Shown here in pieces: positions 35,277 through 44,871 of a DNA stretch of 64,000 nt. Position numbers and translations under genes: made by a program. The first letter of the stretch is position 1, and the number at the start of each line of letters is the position of its first letter. The notes below the pieces were generated by a model. It ran no database searches and had not been told where the DNA came from. It worked only from the letters and a program-made list of their open reading frames with translations. The DNA comes from Burkholderia sp. Leaf177 (GTDB taxonomy: Bacteria; Pseudomonadota; Gammaproteobacteria; Burkholderiales; Burkholderiaceae), in the NCBI RefSeq assembly GCF_001424345.1, contig NZ_LMPF01000022.1, positions 240,122 to 304,121 of the forward strand. Reading direction: 5' to 3'.

Positions 35277-36416
35277 ATGAAAAAATGGGTTTCGACTTTA
35301 GCTTTGGGGACAATTGCTAGCGCGGCCAATGCGCAGAGCTCGGTAACACTTTATGGGACTGTTGACGACGGGCTCCAGTACGTCAGTCGTTCGGGCGCGC
35401 ATGATTTGTTCAACACGCAGAACGGAGCGCTCGGAAGCAGTAAGTGGGGTTTAACTGGCGCGGAAGATATCGGTAGCGGCACGAAGATTATTTTTAAGCT
35501 CGAGGCAGGCTTCGATCCAAACTCAGGGAAAGCTACCGCCTCGGGCTACGAATTCAACAGACAGGCCTACGTCGGTGCAGAAGGCGCTTTCGGAACCGCG
35601 AAATTAGGCCGTCAGTACGATCTTTCTTACCTTGAAGGGGTTGGAAGGCTTGCCGCTCCTGTCCGCGTTGCAGGCGGACTCGGAACTCACGCCGGCGACA
35701 TCGATGATTTGTTTGGAACAATCAACTTTTTTAACGCAGCATCGTATATAACACCCGATCTGGGAGGCTTTCGCGTCGGTGGGCTTTACAGCCTTGGCGG
35801 CGTGGCAGGCGCGTTCAGCGCACGGCAAGCGTTCAATATTATTGGCACGTTCACCCGCGGGCCAGTCTCATTTGCCGCAGGTATCACGAGAATAAACAAT
35901 CCGGCCACCTCAGTATGGGGCGGTGCGGCCGATCCTGTCGCGAACACTGCGTTTGCAAACCCGCTTACCAATCCAATCAGCAGTGGGTATGCCTCAGCTC
36001 ATTCTGTGCAGATCATTGACGCTGCAGGATCTTATAAATTTGGACCCATGTCGTTTGGACTGGTCGCTACGCAGGTGAATTATCAAAACGTTGTACGTAC
36101 TACTACAACGCCGTTTTCAGGCACCGCGATTTTCCGAACAGGGGAGGTAAACGCAAACTATTTTGTAACGCCTTCTTTGAATCTAGGAATAGCCGCGAGT
36201 TTTACACGATCGGATACTGCTCATTACACCCAATTAGATTGGGGTCCGAAGTATCTTTTGTCAAAACGTACACTATTTTATGCAGTCGGAGCATGGCAGC
36301 GTGCGTCCGGGACAAATTCGATTGGTAAGCGAGCCGTTGCGGACATCTCTTCACTTACCGCATCTAACACTCCTAATCAGGTCGCGGTACGCGTGGGCAT
36401 CCGACACGATTTTTAA
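35277..36416 (+). CDS. outer-membrane porin, OmpC/Porin_4 type
   Basis: A 379-residue trimeric-type general porin of beta-proteobacteria. The signal peptide MKKWVSTLALGTIASAANAQ is followed by SSVTLYGTVDDGLQY. Characteristic features are GSSKWGLTGAEDIG, AGFDPNSG, RQAYVGAEGAFGTAKLGRQYD and the C-terminal beta strand ending in Phe (VRVGIRHDF). AGGAG precedes the ATG. It lies between HyuAB and a 2-hydroxyacid dehydrogenase in the same direction, so it may provide outer-membrane passage for the substrate of this module. Confidence 0.92.
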   Translation: MKKWVSTLALGTIASAANAQSSVTLYGTVDDGLQYVSRSGAHDLFNTQNGALGSSKWGLTGAEDIGSGTKIIFKLEAGFDPNSGKATASGYEFNRQAYVGAEGAFGTAKLGRQYDLSYLEGVGRLAAPVRVAGGLGTHAGDIDDLFGTINFFNAASYITPDLGGFRVGGLYSLGGVAGAFSARQAFNIIGTFTRGPVSFAAGITRINNPATSVWGGAADPVANTAFANPLTNPISSGYASAHSVQIIDAAGSYKFGPMSFGLVATQVNYQNVVRTTTTPFSGTAIFRTGEVNANYFVTPSLNLGIAASFTRSDTAHYTQLDWGPKYLLSKRTLFYAVGAWQRASGTNSIGKRAVADISSLTASNTPNQVAVRVGIRHDF

Positions 36417-36421
36417 GCAAA

Positions 36422-36451
36422 GAGGCGCACTGTCTTGCCTGCAGACGCCTC
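36422..36451 (+). terminator. stem-loop after the porin gene
   Basis: GAGGC pairs with GCCTC and an inner GTCT pairs with AGAC, giving a hairpin with a small bulge right after the porin stop. No strong T-run follows, so termination could be partial or the hairpin may protect the upstream mRNA. Confidence 0.4.
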
Positions 36452-36635
36452 GGATCTTAAAGACGGGTCGCTGGATTGGAGGTGATGCTGCGCGCTAACA
36501 GCAGATCACCTTTCAATTTAGGAAGTCGTTGCTCTGGTCGTGTGCTGGAATTAAATTCGCAAGCGCAACTATAACTCGTAAGCAACATTGCTTATGCACC
36601 AAGCATCATTAGTTGAAAATTCAAAGGAGATTCCA

Positions 36636-37634
36636 ATGGCAGATCTGCCCTTTCGCGATCCGTTGCACGTCTACATTGAGAACATTCGAGGACGTAACCC
36701 AGCCTATCGTGTAACGGAGGAAGCGGTTCGGCTCGCGTTGACAGGCGTGGGTGAGCCTCTTGTAATCGTTGAACGGTATCGAGATGAGACCGACGCTGAG
36801 GTTTTACGTAACAGCAACCTATTTATTGGTTCGGCTTTTAACACCAAAGTGATTAGCGAGAGCGGACAGTCTCTACGCATGATCCATTGCACAAGTGCTG
36901 GCGTCGAAGGCTTGTTTCCTCTCGATTGGGTGCCAAATGGTTGTGTTTTAGTGAACAGTAGCGGCGTGCATGCCGAGAAGGCCGGTGAGTTTGGCCTGCT
37001 GGCTCTGCTCATGCTCAACGATAAGATACCGCAGCACGCGTCAAGTCAACGTGCACATTTATGGAACCGCACACTTAGCACGCCAATTAAAGGCAAGCGC
37101 GTTCTTATCTACGGCGTTGGCGCGTTAGGCCGCGCAGTGGCGGAAAAAGCCAAACTGCTCGATATCGAGGTTTGGGGAATACGACGATCGGGGAAAGCCG
37201 CACCCTTCGTTGATCGTATGTTTTGTCCTGAAGAAGTTGACGCAATCATCGGAAAGGTCGACTTCGTAATTGTGACGGCCCCGCTTACAGACCTGACACG
37301 TGGAGCAATTGGTGCAGACCAGATTGCACGCATGAAGTTGGGTGCGGGCCTGGTTAACATGGCGCGCGCAGCTATCGTCGACTACGACGCAGTTGCCGCC
37401 GCTTTACGGGAAGGCCGTTTGTCCGGGGCGGTGCTCGATGTTTTTGACACTGAGCCTTTGGCACCTGAAGCTATTTGGTGGGACGTTCCGAACCTTTCCG
37501 TAATCCCGCACGTGTCGTCCGACAGTCCCGTAGATTATGTGCAAAAGTCGCTTTCAATCTTCGCAGAAAACGTTAGGCGATTACGCGCAAGGAAGGACTT
37601 GATGAATGTCGTCAATGGCGAATCAGGTTATTAG
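36636..37634 (+). CDS. D-isomer-specific 2-hydroxyacid dehydrogenase (GhrA-like)
   Basis: A 332-residue NAD(P)-dependent oxidoreductase interconverting a 2-oxo acid and a D-2-hydroxy acid. The Rossmann motif is GVGALGRAV; catalytic-region motifs NMARAAIVDYDAV (Arg), DVFDTEPLAPE (Glu) and IPHVSSDSP (His) are present. The ATG at 36636 is preceded by AAAGGAGA; the frame opens at 36588 but lacks a ribosome binding site there. It is closest in style to glyoxylate/hydroxypyruvate reductase A. In this neighbourhood it may reduce or oxidise a product of HyuAB catabolism. Confidence 0.9.
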   Translation: MADLPFRDPLHVYIENIRGRNPAYRVTEEAVRLALTGVGEPLVIVERYRDETDAEVLRNSNLFIGSAFNTKVISESGQSLRMIHCTSAGVEGLFPLDWVPNGCVLVNSSGVHAEKAGEFGLLALLMLNDKIPQHASSQRAHLWNRTLSTPIKGKRVLIYGVGALGRAVAEKAKLLDIEVWGIRRSGKAAPFVDRMFCPEEVDAIIGKVDFVIVTAPLTDLTRGAIGADQIARMKLGAGLVNMARAAIVDYDAVAAALREGRLSGAVLDVFDTEPLAPEAIWWDVPNLSVIPHVSSDSPVDYVQKSLSIFAENVRRLRARKDLMNVVNGESGY

Positions 37635-37996
37635 TTGCTAGGGGCATGCCCGCGCGGCCGTCCAGTTGGATAGGAGGAGTCTTTGTAAAAACGCGAGCTA
37701 AGTAAGCTGGAAGCCCTGCACATTGCCCTGATCGAAATATAGCACCTAAGAAATTTTAAACTTGGTGGACTAGTGAATACAAAGATACAGACGCTTATGT
37801 CTTTTAGATCGAGATCAGGCAGTTTTGGGAAGGGTGGAGCGTTGATTCCGCGAATGCGAGTGGCGACTGATGAATCGGGAAAGATATTTTCAACCTTGGC
37901 TACTGGGGGTCACAAATTTTTCACCCGACCTGACTCCAAGTGGCGCGCACGCCTCTGCGCTATTCAGTCTCAAGCTTATCAACCTGAGACGTGCAG
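37635..37996. other. intergenic region, about 360 bases
   Basis: This is the leader of the chemoreceptor gene. Short overlapping frames run into the receptor gene but show no recognisable protein. No operator or terminator was identified. Confidence 0.4.
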
Positions 37997-39559
37997 ATGA
38001 AACGCATCTCTCTGAAAGTGAAGCTATGGGCGACGATGCTGTTGACACTTATCGGCCTTCTGCTTTTGGTGAGCTGGGCCGCGATAGAGTCCCGAGCTAC
38101 GCTGCTTGCTGAGCGCAAATATGCGGAACAGAATGTTGTTGACGCGGCCTACGGAATCGTCGCTGACTACGCTAAACAGGTCGATGCTCACAGGCTTACG
38201 CTACAGCAAGGACAGGACGAAGCAAAAGCGCGGTTGGCAGTCATGCGGTTTCCCAACCTCGGTTACATAATGATCACAGATACGAAGATTGTCCTCATGC
38301 ATCCAACGATGCCTGAACTCGTGAACAGCGATTTGAGGAACTTCAAGAATTCTGTGGGCGTACTCAGTCTCGTTGAGATGGTCAAGGCGGCTCACGGAGG
38401 GGAAGGGTTCACCACTGGAGCGGCACGCCTTCCGAATGGGCGGTTGACATCAAAAATTTTTTTTACCAAGCGATTCGCGCCGTGGGACTGGTACCTTAGT
38501 TCTGGCGTGTATGTGTCCGATATAGACGATGCCTTTATAACTGCACTCCGGAACTACATATTGGTTGCGGTTGGGATCGCAGCGTTAATCTCGATTGTTA
38601 TGGCCAAGATCATCAATAGTGTGATGGCTAGCCTCGGCGGTGAGCCGATGGATGCGGCGCGCATCGCTTCTCGCATCGCTGCGGGAGATCTGACTCAAAA
38701 TATCGTCCTGAGAGCTGGGGACGATTCCAGCATGCTTCGCGCAATGGACGACATGCAAGGCCGGCTCGGGAGCACTGTAGCGACTATCCGCCGCGGTGCT
38801 GAGACAATATCGGTTGCTGCTGGGGAGATAGCGGCTGCCAATCTTAATTTGTCCGCTCGGACCGAGGAACAAGCGGCCGCGCTATCCGAGACTGCAGCAA
38901 GCATGGAAGAGATTACGGCAACGGTCCGCCAGAACGCAGGCAATGCGGGTGAGGCCGATAAAATGGCTGTCAAAACCTCTGAAATTGCTGACGCAGGTGG
39001 GCGTGTAGTGCAGAAAGTTGTCGATAGCATGCAACGCATCTCTGCTAGTTCGGCACGTATTGTCGACATCATCTCCGTTATTGACGGAATTGCATTCCAA
39101 ACGAATATCCTAGCTTTAAACGCTGCGGTCGAAGCTGCTCGCGCCGGTGAGCAGGGGCGGGGATTCGCCGTCGTGGCGAGCGAAGTTCGTAGCTTGGCGC
39201 AGCGGAGCTCTTTGGCTGCGAAGGAAGTAAAAGACCTTATTGGAAGCGCAGTGCAAGACGTGGAGAGCGGGCGTCAATATGCCGAGCACGCTGGAAACAC
39301 GATGAAATCAGTTATTGAATCGGTTCGTCAAGTTACCCATCTAATAGGCGAGATATCCGGCGCATCGGATGAACAAACCAAGGGTATTGAACAGGTTAAC
39401 GTCGCAATTATTCAAATGGATGGAGCCACACAGCAGAATGCCGCAATGGTGGAACAGTCCGCGGCAGCGGCCCAAGCCTTGGAGGAGCAAGCAGTAACGC
39501 TTAGGGCTGTTGTTGACAAATTTCGGATCAGCCCAGCTCACGTTGATCCCTTAGCTTGA
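37997..39559 (+). CDS. methyl-accepting chemotaxis protein with single-Cache sensor
   Basis: A 520-residue chemoreceptor. One membrane span (about 9-30) is followed by a periplasmic sCache_2-type ligand domain (about 35-185, with GYIMITDTKIVLMHPTMP and KRFAPWDWYLSSGVYV), a second span (about 190-210), HAMP (MDAARIASRIAAGDLTQ) and a long signalling coiled coil with the hairpin tip IAFQTNILALNAAVEAARAGEQGRGFAVVASEVR. The ATG at 37997 follows CTGAGAC; a GTG two codons earlier is in frame. Its Cache domain type often binds small carboxylates. Its position suggests it may sense the compound used by the HyuAB module. Confidence 0.92.
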   Translation: MKRISLKVKLWATMLLTLIGLLLLVSWAAIESRATLLAERKYAEQNVVDAAYGIVADYAKQVDAHRLTLQQGQDEAKARLAVMRFPNLGYIMITDTKIVLMHPTMPELVNSDLRNFKNSVGVLSLVEMVKAAHGGEGFTTGAARLPNGRLTSKIFFTKRFAPWDWYLSSGVYVSDIDDAFITALRNYILVAVGIAALISIVMAKIINSVMASLGGEPMDAARIASRIAAGDLTQNIVLRAGDDSSMLRAMDDMQGRLGSTVATIRRGAETISVAAGEIAAANLNLSARTEEQAAALSETAASMEEITATVRQNAGNAGEADKMAVKTSEIADAGGRVVQKVVDSMQRISASSARIVDIISVIDGIAFQTNILALNAAVEAARAGEQGRGFAVVASEVRSLAQRSSLAAKEVKDLIGSAVQDVESGRQYAEHAGNTMKSVIESVRQVTHLIGEISGASDEQTKGIEQVNVAIIQMDGATQQNAAMVEQSAAAAQALEEQAVTLRAVVDKFRISPAHVDPLA

Positions 39560-39781
39560 ACGCCAGCGCTTTTAACTCGGAATCGATGGGGTCCATCCGA
39601 CCAGCCCACTAGCAACAAGGCCGAGACTCTAGTTTGTTACGGGGCAACGTATCCGGATATGTAGGGCGGGAATAAAGACACTACAAACAACAATTTTTGC
39701 GTTTTGGAAGGAACCGAGTTGCAGCTTTCGTGTTGACAACTGCATTTAAGATATTACGAATGTTCACAAGGAAATTGAAAA

Positions 39782-40081
39782 ATGATCATTAAGTCGATTT
39801 TTTTAGCTACGCTTATCGCGTCATTACTAGCTGGAGCGAGTGCATCAGCAATTGCTCAGGGATCGGCCGCATTGGAATCTTCATCGAGCTTTAAGGCTGC
39901 GGTGAAAACTCAACATAAGTCGGAGCGGAAGGCGCGGCGCGCCAAGAAGAATGCCGAACTGAGCGTGCTGGAAAAAAACGGGTATCAGCCCGGAGGAGAC
40001 CAGGCCAACTACCCCGAGAACCTTCAAAAAGCGGAGAAGGATGCGGAGACAGCGAAGGTGAAGGGTGCATCGTCGCAGTAG
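39782..40081 (+). CDS. secreted DUF4148 protein
   Basis: A 99-residue exported protein. The signal peptide is MIIKSIFLATLIASLLAGASASAIA. The mature part has ELSVLEKNGYQPGGDQANYP then ENLQKAEKDAE, which is the DUF4148 signature (a leucine/glutamate stretch, GYxP, YP, QxAE) common in Burkholderiaceae. Function unknown. It stands alone, 220 bases after the chemoreceptor, and is followed by pseudogenes. Confidence 0.8.
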   Translation: MIIKSIFLATLIASLLAGASASAIAQGSAALESSSSFKAAVKTQHKSERKARRAKKNAELSVLEKNGYQPGGDQANYPENLQKAEKDAETAKVKGASSQ

Positions 40082-40298
40082 CAGGGTTGTTTTTCGCTGT
40101 TTGTACGTTCGCCGGCAAGGTGTCAAAGGATGCGAGGCGTGAAGAGGCAGGGTTGCCTCGCGTCAATGTCTCGGCTCCAGACGGACAGGCCCGTCCGACG
40201 CATCTGGGGGCGGCGACCTTACTGTTTGTCTCCCGGTAACAGGACACGACGAAATTACGGGAATATGCCAGTCGTTCGACAATTTCGCGGAAGCGCTT

Positions 40299-40810
40299 TT
40301 GAGCCTTATGAGACGTGTTCGCGAAAACAGCGAAGCAATGAAGATCGCTGCTACGCAAATTGCAGCGGGCAATCAGGACCTATCAGACCGCACGGAAGCA
40401 GCTGCGTCAAGCGTCGGTGAGATTTCATCTTCGATGGAACACATAGTGCGGATGGTGGAGCAGTCGACACGCTCCGCATCACACGCCGAGGAGCGATCGC
40501 AAAATGCGTGTCTTTCGCTCACGAAGGCGGGGGTGCCGTAGGAATCGCCGGAGTGAAGATGAAGGAGATTGTTGGCGCTTCGAACAGCATAAGCGCAATC
40601 ACCGCGGTGATAGATAGTATTGCATTCCAAACCAATATTATTGCGTTGAACGCTGCAGTAGAGGCTTCGCGCGCAGGGCAAGCCGGGAGGGGCTTTTCAG
40701 TCGTCGCCAGCGAGCTTAGAGATCTTGCAACCCGTAGCGCTCAGGCCGCGAAGGAAATTAGACGTCTGATAAAGGAAACGACTGTCAGCGTTGACTCTGG
40801 CGCCGGCTAG
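40299..40810 (+). pseudogene. chemoreceptor signalling domain, frameshifted remnant
   Basis: Two frames together give the cytoplasmic part of a methyl-accepting chemotaxis protein. The first (40299 to about 40530) reads IAAGNQDLSDRTE and SSMEHIVRMVEQSTRSA; the second (about 40530-40810) reads the tip IAFQTNIIALNAAVEASRAGQAGRGFSVVASELR and stops in VDSGAG. The sensor and membrane part, the C-terminal coiled coil and a continuous frame are missing. Similarity to the intact receptor at 38 kb suggests a related gene lost by deletion. Its end overlaps the front of the next fragment. Confidence 0.8.
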
Positions 40811-42713
40811 TGCCGTCGAAGCGCGCGCGCAGGCGGATAAGGCGCGGGCCTTCTTTCTGTCGGGCGATGGCGGTCCGGATATCTCCGGCTTTATCGTCGA
40901 GCAGGCGACGAAGCAGCAACAAATTTGGTCGATTCGCGAGACGTGTGCATCTGCGATTGCGTTATCAATCGATTCATCGAAGCCCGATCCAATCATCGGC
41001 TGGGAAGATGCTGCCGTCGATCCGTTACGCCTTGGTGACTATTTGCGGCGCTTTCAGGCGCTGGTCGACCGATATGGTTATGAGACGAGTCTCTATGGAC
41101 ACTTCGGCGATGGATGCGTGCATGCGCGTATTACCTTCGATCTGCGCAGCGTCGAGGGTGTGCAGACGTGGCGGCAGTTCCTCCGCGAAGCCGCGGAACT
41201 TGTAGTGGAGTTTGGCGGCTCGCTCTCGGGCGAGCACGGCGATGGTCAAGCCAAAGCAGAATTCCTACCGATCATGTACAGCGCCGAGATCCTTTCTGCA
41301 ATGGAACGGTTTAAGGAAATTTGGGATCCAGCTAACCGGTTGAATCCCGGCAAAGTCGTGCACGCGTATCGCGCCGACGAAAATCTTCGCATGGGGCCGG
41401 CTTATAAGCCGGTCCAGCTGCGCACGAAGCTTGCGTTCAGAAGCCAAGAAGGCGACGGTATGCAGCGTGCGGTCGAGCGTTGCATCGGAATGGGTAAGTG
41501 CCGTTCGCGAGATGGCGGCACGATGTGCCCGAGTTATCGAGGCAGTGGTGAAGAGCGGCAGTCAACGAGGGGCCGCGCACATCTGCTTTGGGAGATGATG
41601 CAGGGCGATATCATCAAGGACGGCGGGAACAGCGATGATGTGAAGGAAGGGCTCGATACGTGTCTGTCGTGCAAGGGCTGCCGCAGCGATTGCCCGACCC
41701 ATACGGATATGGCGTCGTACAAGGCTGAATTTCTCTCGCACTATTACGAGCAGCACCGACGGCCGCGCCAGGCGTGGCTCATGGGACGTATTGGACAATG
41801 GGCACCGCTCGCGGCACGCGCGCCTAGGTTCATCAATTTGATGACGTCGTTCAAGCCGCTTGCCGCAGTTAGCAAGTGGATCGCAGGCGTCGCATCCGAT
41901 CGTGCGTTGCCAGTGTTTGCGCCGCATACGTATCGTTCGATGGTTTCACGCGCGAACGCGTCGGCCCTTGCGGACGCGAAGAGATCGTCCAAGGGCAAGG
42001 TAATTCTTTGGGTTGACACATTTAACGATCACTTCACGCCGGAAGTCGCGGTGGCCGCGCATGACGTGCTGAGTGCGATCGGTTATGAGGTTGGCTTGCC
42101 GTCGAAGAGGCTGTGCTGTGGCCGTCCGCTTTATGACTACGGTCTCCTCGATGAAGCGCGCGACTTGCTGAGGGACGCGCTCGACATCATGGCCGACGAC
42201 ATTTGCGCAGGCGTGCCGCTTGTTGGACTGGAGCCTGGTTGTTTGTCCGTTTTCAAGGACGAACTGCTCAAGCAACTGCCCGATGAAGCGTTGGCAAAGT
42301 AGCTAGAACAGCAGACCTTCATGTTCGCTGACATCGTCGCGCAGAGCGATTTTCCTTGGGCGAAGCTCGATGCGGATGTGATGCTGCACGGCCACTGCCA
42401 TCAGAAGGCGCTGTTCGGAATGAAAGGGGAAGCGACGCTACTTGATCGTATTGGCGTTCGCTGGACGCTGCTCGATACAGGCTGTTGCGGCATGGCCGGT
42501 TCATTCGGCTTCAATGCGGCCCACTACGATCTGTCGATGAAGATCGGCGAAGACAAATTGTTCCCGCTTGTCCGCAAAGCCTCTCCCGACACCCTGATCG
42601 TGACAAACGGCTTTAGCTGTCGAGAACAAATTGAACACGGTGCGGGACGGAAGGCGCTACACATTGCTGAACTTTCGCGGATTTCGCTCGGCCGCAAATT
42701 CCCCCAGACGTGA
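40800..42713 (+). pseudogene. FAD-linked oxidoreductase/Fe-S (D-lactate dehydrogenase-like), truncated and nonsense-mutated
   Basis: The frame encodes the last two thirds of a large FAD- and Fe-S-binding oxidoreductase (GlcD-GlcF-like, usually around 1000 residues). Seen are the C-terminal FAD-oxidase cap (SLYGHFGDGCVHARI, GGSLSGEHGDGQAK, ANRLNPGKV), two cysteine-rich 4Fe-4S sites (CIGMGKCR, CLSCKGCRSDCP) and two CCG domains (LCCGRPL; DTGCCGMAGSFGF). The FAD-binding N-terminus is absent: the sequence begins at a junction with the chemoreceptor remnant near 40800. A TAG at 42300-42302 interrupts the otherwise continuous frame before the last CCG domain, which resumes in the same frame and runs to 42713. 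Both lesions mean no full enzyme is made. Confidence 0.85.
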
Positions 42714-43052
42714 AGCAAAACCGGTCTAGCGAAAGTCGTTAGTCTTGAGCACGCTTCCACTAGCTTTCGATTCCGAGAAAAATGGAAATTTTTTCCCTAT
42801 TAACCAACTTGTCGAATTGTACAAACGAACGATTGCCAAAAGACGAATGTTTACTGTGCCATCTACGGTGTTTAATGCCTTGTGCGGGGTGCAAAGGCGA
42901 TATGAGAACAGCGGCCGAATTCCTTAAACCTCGAACGAACGAAAAGCCTGTTGTAGTCGATATTTCAAGCGTTTTCGTTCTTTGGTTGAGCTGTTCGTGC
43001 GCTCATAACGCCAAACGGGCTTTGCAATTGTCTTCAAAAACCTCAAAAGAAA
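42714..43052. other. intergenic region, about 340 bases
   Basis: Between the oxidoreductase remnant and the 3' end of a LysR gene. A frame with several cysteines (around 42850-42900) is open but has no known family and overlaps the LysR gene antisense. I do not call a gene here. Confidence 0.4.
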
Positions 43053-43958
43053 TTACGGCCGGCTGCTCTTCTGCGAATTTCCCTGGGCACGAATCCACGT
43101 ACGGAATACTGAGAAAGCAGGGCGGTCCAGGCGCGCACTCTCGAAGCACAAGTAGTGCCCGTGATCAAGTTCTAAGGGTTGTCCAAGGGTCAATAGAACC
43201 CGATGGGTAACCTCTTCCTCGACCAGAATTTTAGGGACCAATGCCATGCCAAGTCCGCTGATAGCCGCCTGGATAATTGCTGAGTATTGGGCAAATCTGG
43301 GCCCGGCCAAGGTCAGGGTTTCGTCGATTGAATGAACCTGCGCCCAATGGCGCCATGCTAGCGGTGCCTGCTCGTGGTGCAGCAAAGTTTCTCCGGCTAC
43401 GTCTCCAGGATATTTCAATAACCGCCCTTTGACTGGAATCGAGGGTGAGTACACGCATACAAACTCTTTCCCGGCAATGTAGTCGGACTGAACCCGAGGC
43501 CAATTTCCGGATCCGTATCGGATCGCTGCATCAATATCCGATGGGAGCGAGTCCGACTCACCCAAGTGTTGACTAAAGCTGAATGTGACATTGGCATGAA
43601 GTCGCGTAAATTCGTTAAGCCTTGGAATGAGCCATTTGGTGAGGAAGGTAGGGACACTCGCTAAGGATATGACGCCGGCCCCGTTACGACCCGCACGAAA
43701 CTCAAACGTCGCAGTCTCGAGGGATCGCAAACTGGGGGAAACCCTTGCCAAATACTCACGTCCCGCCGTGGTCAATTTTATGCCTCGCCCATGCTTTTCT
43801 AACAGCGGGCGACCTAAATATTGCTCTAGGGCAGAAACTTGTTTGCTCACCGCGCTGGCCGACACACAAAGGGAAATGGCGGCTCGCGTCAGGCTTTCGT
43901 AGCGTGCCACAGCATCGAACGCAAGGAGTTCTTGGATTGTTGGACAGGTCCGTTTCAT
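43053..43958 (-). CDS. LysR-family regulator, GcvA-like
   Basis: A 301-residue LysR regulator of the GcvA subgroup: TIQELLAFDAVARYESLTRAAISLCVSASAVSKQVSALEQYLGRPLLEK at the N-terminus, then IDAAIRYGSGNWP and AIIQAAISGLGMALVPKILV in the effector domain. It is divergent from the ABC operon starting at 44107 with about 150 bases between starts, and very probably controls it. GcvA itself regulates glycine cleavage; subgroup members regulate many amino-acid-related genes. Confidence 0.9.
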   Translation of the reverse strand: MKRTCPTIQELLAFDAVARYESLTRAAISLCVSASAVSKQVSALEQYLGRPLLEKHGRGIKLTTAGREYLARVSPSLRSLETATFEFRAGRNGAGVISLASVPTFLTKWLIPRLNEFTRLHANVTFSFSQHLGESDSLPSDIDAAIRYGSGNWPRVQSDYIAGKEFVCVYSPSIPVKGRLLKYPGDVAGETLLHHEQAPLAWRHWAQVHSIDETLTLAGPRFAQYSAIIQAAISGLGMALVPKILVEEEVTHRVLLTLGQPLELDHGHYLCFESARLDRPAFSVFRTWIRAQGNSQKSSRP

Positions 43959-44106
43959 GACAGGAGTATGCCTTCATTGCTTCCATTTGCTCAAGTGTTT
44001 GATCCCAATATTCACTAGTCGAAGGTTGCTCTAGACGTTAAATTACCTCCTCGATCTTGCCGGCAGTAAGCGGCCGTAAAGAGACTAAGCCCGTGGAGAA
44101 ATCACT

Positions 44107-44871
44107 GTGATTCGTGGCATTACCGTAGCGTACGGTATCTATCTTGTCCTGCCGATATTGTTGCTCGTTTTGGGCAGCGGGGGGGCGACTTGGACCAACA
44201 CCATGCTTCCAGTGGGACTCACGGGGCACTGGTACGCAGACTTGTGGCAAAACTCGTCTTTCCGCAAGGCATTTACAACCAGTTTAATTGTTGCGTTATC
44301 GACATGTGTTATCGACACTTTTTTGGCAGTGCCTCTTGCATACAGCCTCTACAACGGTGCCGGTCGACGTGGAAGTGTCGCCGCGAAGATTGTCAGTGCG
44401 ATGCCTGTAGCTGTGCCAACGATCACACTGGGATTTGGCTACATCATTGTTTTCAACACTGACGCCATGCCCTGGCTCGGTACGCTTTGGTTGCTCATTG
44501 CTGCACACGCAGTCCACACACTGCCATACCTGACCAACACGCTTCTTGCCGACCTGCGGCACCTCGATCTTGGGCGGTTCGAGCGTGCGGCCGCCACCTT
44601 GGGGGCACGGCCCAGTCAATCATTCTTTGGCATAGTCGTGCCAAACCTACGGCAGAGTTTGATGAGTGGTTTAGTTATGGTCGCGGCGATCTCAGTCGGC
44701 GAGTTCGGGATTTCAAACCTACTTGCCAGCTTCCAGAATCGCACCTATCCCGTCGTCCTGCTTCAGGCGTTCTATGGCGCGACGGGATTCGCCTGCGCAG
44801 CAACCGTTGTTTTGCTTCTGCTGGCAAGCGCATCTGCCTTCCTGTCGTCCACCATCATGAGAAGAGCATGA
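44107..44871 (+). CDS. ABC transporter permease (Fe3+/2-aminoethylphosphonate type)
   Basis: A 254-residue permease with six spans; the EAA-type loop is FERAAATLGARPSQSFFGIVVPNLRQS. The start is GTG at 44107, supported by TGGAGA about 8 bases upstream; an ATG alternative is absent nearby. It overlaps the next gene by four bases (ATGA). It is the first gene of the operon; a second permease lies at 46995, so the two halves flank the ATPase and receptor genes. Confidence 0.9.
   Translation: MIRGITVAYGIYLVLPILLLVLGSGGATWTNTMLPVGLTGHWYADLWQNSSFRKAFTTSLIVALSTCVIDTFLAVPLAYSLYNGAGRRGSVAAKIVSAMPVAVPTITLGFGYIIVFNTDAMPWLGTLWLLIAAHAVHTLPYLTNTLLADLRHLDLGRFERAAATLGARPSQSFFGIVVPNLRQSLMSGLVMVAAISVGEFGISNLLASFQNRTYPVVLLQAFYGATGFACAATVVLLLLASASAFLSSTIMRRA

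Noticed and set aside
42782..43210. Open frame of 142 codons with several cysteines
   Set aside because: Overlaps the LysR gene antisense, has poor start context and no recognisable motif arrangement.
44487..44867. N-terminal extension of the ABC ATPase frame inside the permease gene
   Set aside because: The permease frame is well conserved there; the ATG at 44868 gives the standard ATPase start.
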